From the NCBI GenBank assembly GCA_902530715.1, contig CACABD010000002.1, forward strand, positions 7,501 to 50,706: a stretch of DNA of 43,206 bases. Direction: 5' to 3'. Below the pieces are notes generated by a model, which made no database searches, had not been told where the DNA came from, and was given only the letters and a program-made list of their open reading frames with translations. This DNA comes from an uncultured Pelagibacteraceae bacterium. GTDB taxonomy: Bacteria; Pseudomonadota; Alphaproteobacteria; Pelagibacterales; Pelagibacteraceae. A program made the translations under genes and the position numbers. Each line of letters opens with the position of its first letter. Positions within the stretch are counted from its first letter, which is position 1. Shown in pieces: positions 38,010 through 43,206 of this stretch.

Positions 38010-39231
38010 AAAGAAAATAGATCTAACTTTAGGTAGAACTCATAACCTATTAAAAAAATTAGGAAGTCCCGAAAGCAAACTCAAGAATGTCGTAAATATT
38101 GTCGGTACAAATTCAAAGGCTTCAATGGCGTTTTCTCTTAAATCTATTTTAAATGAGGCTGGATATAAATGTAATCTATACACCTCACCTCACCTTCAGT
38201 CATATACAGAACGATTTATTTTTGATGATAAAGAAATATCTAAAGATGATTTAATTCATTTATTAGTTGATATAGATAAAATCCTAGGTAATGATGAGGC
38301 CACAGTTTTTGAAATTTTATCATGTGCATTTTATAAATATGCTGAGAATTTTAAAGATTCTATAACAATAGTGGAAAGTGGTTTGTTTTTTGCAAAAGAT
38401 CCGAGTAATGTATTTAAGAAAAACCTATGTACACTTCTTGGAGTATGCCATTCAGATCACTACCAATGGATTCAAAATAAATCTATTGACGGGGTTATAT
38501 ATGAGAAAACTTCAAAATTATTAAATTCAAATATATTTATAAATAAGCAAGTAAATAATGAAATAAGAGATAAAATTCAAATTGCTTTACAAAAAAATAC
38601 ATCTAATAAATATTTTTTTGGTAAAGACTTCAATATTTCAAGGTCTGAAAATGGATTTATTCAATATCAAGATGAAATGGGAGAATTGATATTGCCAGAG
38701 CCTAATATTTTAGGAGAGCATCAACTTTACAATATAAGTACATCGATTTGTGCATCTAGAAAAATTTTTAATGTAAAAGATGACTATATTAAAAGTGGTA
38801 TAACAAAAATTGATCTTAAAGGTCGTCTTCAAGAACTTAAAACAGGTAAATTAAAAGATTTTGCTGGAAATAACAGATTAATTATTGATGGTGGCCATAA
38901 TATTTCTGCAGCACTATCGATTGCAAATTGGGTAAAAGAACAAGATAGTGAAGTGAATATAATTTGCGGAATGCTTAAAGATAAGGATCATCTTGATTTT
39001 ATGAGATGCTTTGAAGGACTAATAAGTTCAGCCACCTTGATAGATATACCTAATCAAGAAAGTGGCATTAAAAAAGAAGACCTTATGAAAAAGATAAGTA
39101 ATCTAAAAATTAATTTTAAAACTGCTGACAGCATAGAACAAAGTATAAAGTCATACTCAAGTTTTAATAATACAATTGTTTTATTTGTAGGTAGTTTATA
39201 TTTAATCGGTGAAATTTTAAAACTTAACTAA
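37963..39231 (+). CDS. folC: Folylpolyglutamate / dihydrofolate synthase, with altered P-loop
   Basis: A 422-residue Mur-ligase-like enzyme. [17 protein letters not shown] at the N-terminus, [35 protein letters not shown] and [11 protein letters not shown] are FolC blocks. The ATP-binding loop, usually GTNGKGS, is GTNSKAS; Lys and Ser remain but two glycines are lost. EVGLGGRLDATN reads [12 protein letters not shown]. Start is GTG, giving a 47-base overlap with accD and a conserved N-terminus. It ends convergent with trxA, overlapping by 8 bases. Confidence 0.88.
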   Translation: MDKLQKIISKLEKHHKKKIDLTLGRTHNLLKKLGSPESKLKNVVNIVGTNSKASMAFSLKSILNEAGYKCNLYTSPHLQSYTERFIFDDKEISKDDLIHLLVDIDKILGNDEATVFEILSCAFYKYAENFKDSITIVESGLFFAKDPSNVFKKNLCTLLGVCHSDHYQWIQNKSIDGVIYEKTSKLLNSNIFINKQVNNEIRDKIQIALQKNTSNKYFFGKDFNISRSENGFIQYQDEMGELILPEPNILGEHQLYNISTSICASRKIFNVKDDYIKSGITKIDLKGRLQELKTGKLKDFAGNNRLIIDGGHNISAALSIANWVKEQDSEVNIICGMLKDKDHLDFMRCFEGLISSATLIDIPNQESGIKKEDLMKKISNLKINFKTADSIEQSIKSYSSFNNTIVLFVGSLYLIGEILKLN

Positions 39232-39622
39232 TTTGATCCTTCAGCCAGGCCACAAGTATAGATTTTGTAGTTGCCCCAACTTTAGTTGCTTTTAATTCTC
39301 CGTCTTTAAACAAAAGCATTGTTGGTATACCTCTAACTCCTTTAAAAGACTAGTCCCCCTTTCTGCTGAAAGGGGGACTAGCCCCCGAATTTTGTTGGCT
39401 GGTTAGGATGTTCATCGATATTGTGTTTTGCAACAATCAATTGATCCGACATCTCGTTAGATATTTCCTCTAAGATTGGTCCAATCTGTTTACAAGGACC
39501 ACACCATTCTGCGCATTTTTTATTATAGCCCCTAAGGGCTACCAGAAGTCCACTAGAACAGGCTTGCTGTTCTTAAGGACTTCTCCATCAAAGTTCTCAT
39601 CTGTTACATTTATTGTTGGCAT
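39224..39622 (-). CDS. trxA: Thioredoxin gene interrupted by two hairpin insertions
   Basis: From ATG at 39622 the frame reads [15 protein letters not shown]... to VDFW and then hits TAG after 27 codons. Removing 29 bases (39513-39541) restores [16 protein letters not shown]... Removing a further 46 bases (39338-39383) joins PTKFG to [14 protein letters not shown], ending [10 protein letters not shown] and TAA at 39224. The result is exactly 107 residues, the standard thioredoxin length, with WCGPC, the cis-Pro loop GIPT and all structural glycines. There is no other damage. Each gap alone shifts the frame; the sum, 75, is a multiple of three. A decayed pseudogene would not normally keep a perfect remainder, so skipping at translation or RNA level is the favoured reading. 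Pseudogene or assembly error remain possible. Confidence 0.9.
39338..39383 (-). other. 46-nt hairpin insertion 2 in trxA
   Basis: On the minus strand, after the Gly codon GGG, comes a 14-bp perfect stem CTAGTCCCCCTTTC/GAAAGGGGGACTAG with loop AGCA, extended by two flanking pairs (one G-U), then TTTTAAAGGA and resumption at GTT (Val). An in-frame TAG is the second codon. Take-off GGG and closing GGA are both Gly codons, and AAAGGA also resembles a Shine-Dalgarno sequence. The junction may slide by a base or two within the shared GG. Confidence 0.88.
39513..39541 (-). other. 29-nt hairpin insertion 1 in trxA
   Basis: On the minus strand, after the Trp codon TGG, the insertion starts with TAGCCCTTAGGGGCTA, a 6-bp stem with a 4-base loop that includes the in-frame TAG. 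An AT-rich tail TAATAAAAAATGC follows, then the gene resumes at GCA (Ala). The triplet before resumption, TGC, matches the take-off TGG at its first two bases. Boundaries are fixed by the VDFWAEWCGPC consensus. Confidence 0.88.
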
Positions 39623-39706
39623 AATTTTTTATAAAAAAATATAAAGATTAAATCAATAATTAAATAAAAGTTATATCTATTTTTTAACAACCTAGAATTT
39701 AAATTT

Positions 39707-40900
39707 TTAATTCAAATCTTTCTTGTCCGGCTCTTCATTTCCTTTGAAACTTAATAATTGGTCCTCTATTTCGTTGGTTTTTGGAATTGGATTTTTTGGA
39801 TTAATACCTTGGTCTTTTAATTTTTCGATTCTTTGTTCCAGACTACCCTGTCCTTGCCAAGTTCCCTTGATCACATTTTGAAGATTTTTTCCGTGAGCGT
39901 TAAAGCTTGTCATTGTTTTAATCAAGTGTGATTTTACTAATGAGTACTTATCCATTAAGTTAGTTGCTATATCCGTAATCGTCTTAACACCTTTTATTTG
40001 TTTATCTTTATCTTGTATTGTCTGGATTATTGAAATTATTGCGAAAAGATTTTTTGGACCGACTAGTAATATGTTTTTTTTGTAAGCATACTCATATAAA
40101 TCTGGATAATGCTCTAGTGCCGCTAAATAACTTGCTTCGTGACACATGTACATAACTACCTTAGGAAAAACGTTTTTCTTGACGTTTTTCATATAGTCTT
40201 TTTTAGCTAGATTATCGATATGTTTTTTTACAGCTGAAGCATGTTTCTTAAATTCTACGTCTTTCTCAATATCAGTTTTTGCGTTAACGAATTTTTTCCA
40301 ATTATCTAAAGATACTTTTGAGTCACAAACTATATAATTTTCATCAGTCAAATTTATATATATATCAGGATTACTTGCTTCAATATTATCGTTATCTAAA
40401 TTATAAACTTGTTCTTTTTTTTGTTTTGTGTAATCGATGTTTTCTTTAAAACCGTGAATTTGTAAGGATTGTTCTAGAAATTTTTCTCCGAAGTTCCCTT
40501 GGTATTTTGCATTACCAGTTAGTTTATCAATGAAGTCTTGCTGATTTTGAATTTTTTTTTTACTATCTTGCATGTCAGAGGTTACTGTTGTCTTCCAAGA
40601 CTCTACATTTTTTAATGTCGACAAAGTGATTTTTGAGCTTTCTCTTTCAGTTGTGAGTGTATCTTGTAAATTATTTTTTATTTTTTCAACACTTATATAT
40701 TTTTCGTTTAAGAGTTTAATTTCATTTGTGTGGCTGATTTTAATTTTTTCAATTTCGTGATCTTTTTCTTTTAATTCTTCATCTTTTGTCCTTAAGGCTT
40801 CAACTTCAGCAGAATTATCTTTTTTGTAAAAAAATTTTATAAATATAACCCACAAAGCTGATGTTATAATTCCAGTAATAAGTATAATTAAAATATCCAT
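39707..40900 (-). CDS. rmuC: RmuC family DNA recombination protein
   Basis: A 397-residue protein: an N-terminal membrane helix (about 1-24), a long charged coiled coil (about 30-130, KDEELKEKDHEIEKIK), and the RmuC domain (about 130-365) with NAKYQGNFGEKFLEQSL, NPDIYINLTDENYIVCDSKVSL and LLVGPKNLFAIISII. RmuC proteins contain a restriction-endonuclease-like fold and limit inversions at short inverted repeats in E. coli. That is notable next to a gene carrying two palindromic insertions. It is the last of three minus-strand genes, 12 bases after its neighbour. Confidence 0.9.
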   Translation of the reverse strand: MDILIILITGIITSALWVIFIKFFYKKDNSAEVEALRTKDEELKEKDHEIEKIKISHTNEIKLLNEKYISVEKIKNNLQDTLTTERESSKITLSTLKNVESWKTTVTSDMQDSKKKIQNQQDFIDKLTGNAKYQGNFGEKFLEQSLQIHGFKENIDYTKQKKEQVYNLDNDNIEASNPDIYINLTDENYIVCDSKVSLDNWKKFVNAKTDIEKDVEFKKHASAVKKHIDNLAKKDYMKNVKKNVFPKVVMYMCHEASYLAALEHYPDLYEYAYKKNILLVGPKNLFAIISIIQTIQDKDKQIKGVKTITDIATNLMDKYSLVKSHLIKTMTSFNAHGKNLQNVIKGTWQGQGSLEQRIEKLKDQGINPKNPIPKTNEIEDQLLSFKGNEEPDKKDLN

Positions 40901-40912
40901 TATTTTGATCCT

Positions 40913-41305
40913 TTATTGTATTGTATGATTTTCTGCATCTGATTTCAACTCTGGAAAGTTTTCTTTTTGATATTCAGCTAAATTTTTAACTACTTCGTTA
41001 GAAGATGCATCATTTGCTGATTTATATAAACCATAAGAAACATTTAAAATTGTTCTTTGTTTCAAATGGAATAAAAAATGATAGTAAGCATAGTCAGCAC
41101 TTAATTTTGACTCAATCACAAATCTATCAATTTCATCACAAATTTTCCTAGCAAAAGCATTTGTTCTTTTTCTCTCTTGCTCTTCAACTTCTTCAGTGCT
41201 TAAGATTTTTTCCTCATTTTCTAATGTTTTAAGATCTTTTCGAATTGGAACTACATTTGAGTGTTTTTTATTTTTACTTTTTGAACTTTTTTTAACTTTT
41301 GGCAT
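40913..41305 (-). CDS. Hypothetical protein, unknown family
   Basis: About 130 residues from MPKVKKSSKSKNKKHS. I prefer this start over the track's (15 bases upstream) because a GGGAG Shine-Dalgarno sits 8 bases before it. The N-terminus is Lys/Ser-rich and basic, and a helical region follows (EEVEEQERKRTNAFARKICDEIDRFVIESKL, then YYHFLFHLKQRTILNVSYGLYKSA). No signal peptide or membrane segment. I do not recognise a family. Placed between another unknown gene (14-base overlap) and rmuC, so the three are probably co-expressed. Confidence 0.75.
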   Translation of the reverse strand: MPKVKKSSKSKNKKHSNVVPIRKDLKTLENEEKILSTEEVEEQERKRTNAFARKICDEIDRFVIESKLSADYAYYHFLFHLKQRTILNVSYGLYKSANDASSNEVVKNLAEYQKENFPELKSDAENHTIQ

Positions 41306-41612
41306 TGTTTTTACTCCCATTGTTTATTTGTTGATCATTATTGTATTTGTTCATTTCTTGCCTGATTATTTCAATCTCTAATAGGGTTTTGTTATATTCA
41401 GAGTATTGTCTAATCTTAGACAAGAAATTCAGTGTGATTGTTGGTAAATTAATCGCTTTATAAATAAGGTAAATTATTAAATTATTTTTAAAAGTTTCTC
41501 TTTCTGCTTTTTCTTTAAGCTGTCTAAATTTGAAAAATATTTCAATATTTTTTATCCACTCTTGTCTGCTTGATAAACAGTCTTTAAGAACATAATAATA
41601 TTTATCTTTCAT
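41292..41612 (-). CDS. Hypothetical protein, unknown family
   Basis: A 106-residue protein that is mostly helical. A moderately hydrophobic stretch (NNLIIYLIYKAINLPTITLNFL, about 43-64) may be membrane-associated. A charged C-terminal helix (LEIEIIRQEMNKYNNDQQ) follows. No family recognised. AGGG precedes the ATG by about 5 bases, giving a plausible Shine-Dalgarno. A conserved-looking hairpin (41634-41681) lies in its leader. First of a three-gene minus-strand set ending in rmuC. Confidence 0.7.
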   Translation of the reverse strand: MKDKYYYVLKDCLSSRQEWIKNIEIFFKFRQLKEKAERETFKNNLIIYLIYKAINLPTITLNFLSKIRQYSEYNKTLLEIEIIRQEMNKYNNDQQINNGSKNNAKS

Positions 41613-41633
41613 GTATTCCCTTTAAAATCGAAA

Positions 41634-41681
41634 GCTAGGCCCCCAGAAAGGAGATTATAGAAAGATAAGATAGGACCTAGC
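41634..41681 (-). promoter_or_regulatory. Hairpin in the leader of the unknown-rmuC operon
   Basis: In minus-strand RNA, GCTAGGTCC pairs with GGGCCTAGC to give a 9-bp stem with one G-U pair; on the plus strand that position is a C-A mismatch, so the RNA form is the minus strand. The loop is about 30 bases and pyrimidine-rich. It ends about 21 bases before the ATG. CTAG termini with adjoining C/G runs and CCTTTCTG..GGGGG..CTAGC echo insertion 2 of trxA. The remaining gap to 41794 is AT-rich and probably holds divergent promoters. Confidence 0.5.
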
Positions 41682-41794
41682 ATTTCAATTAATATTAACA
41701 TTAACCTCAAATTAGCAATATTTAATGGAAAGTCAAGCGTTATTTTTATTATTTTTCTTGTTTCTGAAGGAATAAAAAGTTATATATATATATT

Positions 41795-42982
41795 ATGATT
41801 CACAAAACAAAAACTGCATATAATAGGGCTTCTACTGAATTATTGTTAAAAATGCTGAAGTCTGCTCAATTAACAAAGGCCCAATCAAAAAAATTTTTAC
41901 ATAATCACAAAAATTCTCTTGATTCCTACCTTTATAAATTCATCGGACCAGTTTTCCCTTCGAGTTTTTCATATTTTTTTTTAAATGCAATTTCTGCACA
42001 TAAACCACTTCCAAATGATAGACGCAGCAAGTCTAAAAAATATGCTTACATGGAAGATTTACAAAAAATAGAAAAAAATAGTTTTCATAAAATTTTAAAA
42101 AAATATGAGAATTTAGAGGTAAAGAATAAACTAATATTACCTTGTCTTATACATCATTGTTCAATTTTAATTAAACTTTCTAATTCAGAATTTCTTCATG
42201 ATAACTTAGAATTCGAAAGCATAGAATCAGAATTTAACCAAGATTTAGAAAGTAGAAATGACGAAGGAGAAAATAATTTTTTAAACCAATATATTGATGA
42301 GGTCTTACCTGGAGTAAGAGAATATTTACAAGACAACGAGGAGATTACCGCCGAGGATAAAGTCACAGCAACTTCAGAGCAAGTTAAAATAGTAGATTAT
42401 AAAATATTAATCGACTCTGTCAGATTTTTTTTTCCACACCTTGAAGTTTTAAGAAAAAAGTATTTACCCAATTTTGTTGCACCAAATGAAACTTTTAAAC
42501 TACCAGTATTAAATTCAAACGAAAAAGTTTTGTTTTCAAAAAGTTTTGTAAAAAGAAATTTAAATTTAAAAAAATACAATGATTTAGTCCTTATGAATGT
42601 TGGTGAAGACAATATGAATGGAACAATAAATAAAGGAGACTTAGCTTTAATAATTAAACTAGAAAATAAAGTTAAACCTAAATTAAACAATGGGATTTAT
42701 GCTGTAAATTTAAACAATAAGATAGTTATTAGGAGATTATATTTTTCAGAGTTTTCGAAGAGGACATTAGTTCATATTATTTCTGATAATAAAATCTATG
42801 GAGGTGAACAAGTATTATTAGAAAATGTTAACATATTTGGTGAAGTTGTTTGGAAGTGTAATAATTTTCAAGATATTCAATTTCTCAAACATGAAGGAAA
42901 TGAACCAGATCTATTTTCTAACGAGGATATCGAAATTCCAGAGTTTATAAAATCTAAAAAAATTGATAAGGAAATTGCTTGA
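41795..42982 (+). CDS. Protein with degenerate S24 (LexA/CI-like) C-terminal domain
   Basis: A 395-residue protein. The first 240 residues are helical, acidic in the middle (SIESEFNQDLESRNDEGENN), with no family I recognise and no clear helix-turn-helix. Residues about 265-365 resemble a peptidase S24 / LexA-like fold: LMNVGEDNMNGTINKGDLALII, GIYAVNLNNKIVIRRLYF, IISDNKIYGGEQV and INIFGEVVW. The catalytic Ser of the GDSM motif is Asn (EDNMNG) and the Lys of VKR is Arg (VIRR), so self-cleavage should not occur. TGATG overlap links it to the exonuclease I gene. Confidence 0.7.
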   Translation: MIHKTKTAYNRASTELLLKMLKSAQLTKAQSKKFLHNHKNSLDSYLYKFIGPVFPSSFSYFFLNAISAHKPLPNDRRSKSKKYAYMEDLQKIEKNSFHKILKKYENLEVKNKLILPCLIHHCSILIKLSNSEFLHDNLEFESIESEFNQDLESRNDEGENNFLNQYIDEVLPGVREYLQDNEEITAEDKVTATSEQVKIVDYKILIDSVRFFFPHLEVLRKKYLPNFVAPNETFKLPVLNSNEKVLFSKSFVKRNLNLKKYNDLVLMNVGEDNMNGTINKGDLALIIKLENKVKPKLNNGIYAVNLNNKIVIRRLYFSEFSKRTLVHIISDNKIYGGEQVLLENVNIFGEVVWKCNNFQDIQFLKHEGNEPDLFSNEDIEIPEFIKSKKIDKEIA

Positions 42983-43206
42983 TGAATTATATATTTTTCG
43001 ATACTGAAACTAACTCGGGGAGATTGACAGCTGATATTTTAGATTTATCAGCTTTTTTCTGTGACAAAGATTTTAATGTTATTGAAGAATTTAATATTAA
43101 AGCAAAATTGCGTAAAAGTAGAATTTATGAAATTGATAGCTTTTTAGTAAACAATCTTGATCCATTTGATGTTGACAAATATGAAAACTCAAACTTCGAT
43201 TTGACG
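42982..43206 (+). CDS. sbcB: Exodeoxyribonuclease I, N-terminal part (runs off the window end)
   Basis: The last 75 codons are open: MNYIFFDTETNSGRLTADIL with the DEDD motif I (FFDTET), then FNVIEEFNIKAKLRKS and an IDSFLVNNLDPFDVDK region that resembles the SbcB block LLVNxIxPF. ExoI degrades single-stranded DNA 3' to 5'. The ATG overlaps the preceding stop (TGATG). The track omits it because it has no stop inside the window. Assignment to SbcB over other DEDD exonucleases is likely but partial. Confidence 0.75.
   Translation, partial: MNYIFFDTETNSGRLTADILDLSAFFCDKDFNVIEEFNIKAKLRKSRIYEIDSFLVNNLDPFDVDKYENSNFDLT

Noticed and set aside
39224-39622. Reassigned TAG codon as explanation for the trxA interruption
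   Set aside because: Reading through TAG does not restore frame or the thioredoxin sequence; both gaps are out of frame individually. TAG also ends other genes here normally (e.g. rpsA).
39224-39622. Group I/II intron or intein in trxA
   Set aside because: 29 and 46 nt are far too short for self-splicing introns, and the inserts contain stops so they cannot be inteins.
41779-41793. TATATATATA run before the S24-like gene
   Set aside because: A short simple repeat expected in such AT-rich DNA; at most part of a promoter.

Overview
The window looks like a chromosomal segment from a streamlined, AT-rich alphaproteobacterium, most likely SAR11 (Pelagibacterales) or a close relative. Reasons: very low GC, intergenic gaps of a few bases or overlapping genes, a 16S-Ile-Ala-23S rRNA operon, GcrA and a DUF4167 protein (both alphaproteobacterial), an S1 protein of SAR11 type, and gene orders such as ffs-dnaX-ebfC-recR, prfA-prmC-DUF4167, argD-argF and trpF-trpB-trpA-accD-folC. 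The assignment rests on recalled family features, not on a database search.

Layout. 1-3269: minus-strand rRNA operon (5' part of 23S, tRNA-Ala(UGC), tRNA-Ile(GAU), full 16S, leader and promoter). 3270-15370: M23 peptidase; lysC-ispG-prfA-prmC-DUF4167 (minus); ubiG; DUF1178 and argJ; secA; accA. 15477-25484: malate synthase G; dnaX-ebfC-recR headed by the SRP RNA gene ffs; kdsB-pheA; a membrane-anchored cytochrome c; ABC-2 permease-argD-argF. 25607-31588: gcrA, a SHOCT-domain protein, an atypical SDR, rnd, kdsD, lptC, lptB, aroA. 31709-39231: rpsA, ihfB, pyrF, trpF, trpB, trpA, accD, folC as one tightly overlapped plus-strand run. 39224-43206: thioredoxin gene, RmuC with two small unknown proteins (minus), a protein with a degenerate S24-like domain, and the start of exonuclease I.

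How the genes work together. Most of the window is housekeeping: translation (rRNA, S1, RF1 and its methylase), Sec/SRP export, DNA replication and repair (DnaX, RecR, EbfC, RmuC, ExoI), LPS assembly (KdsB, KdsD, LptC, LptB), fatty-acid initiation (AccA, AccD), amino-acid synthesis (Lys/Thr, Arg, Phe, Trp, shikimate), isoprenoids, ubiquinone and glyoxylate metabolism.

Most striking observation: the thioredoxin gene at 39224-39622 (minus) encodes a textbook 107-residue thioredoxin only if two internal segments, 29 and 46 nt, are skipped. Each begins with a hairpin containing a TAG stop and ends in a short AT-rich tail. The codon before each gap and the triplet that closes it share their first two bases (TGG/TGC, GGG/GGA). 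Together they add 75 nt (25 codons), yet each alone shifts the frame. This resembles translational bypassing (phage T4 gene 60, yeast mitochondrial byp elements) and is the best candidate for an undescribed system here. Secondary observations are motif drift in trpF, trpB, trpA, accD and folC, a degenerate S24-like domain, a membrane tail on AccA, and loci that lack lptA and cmk.
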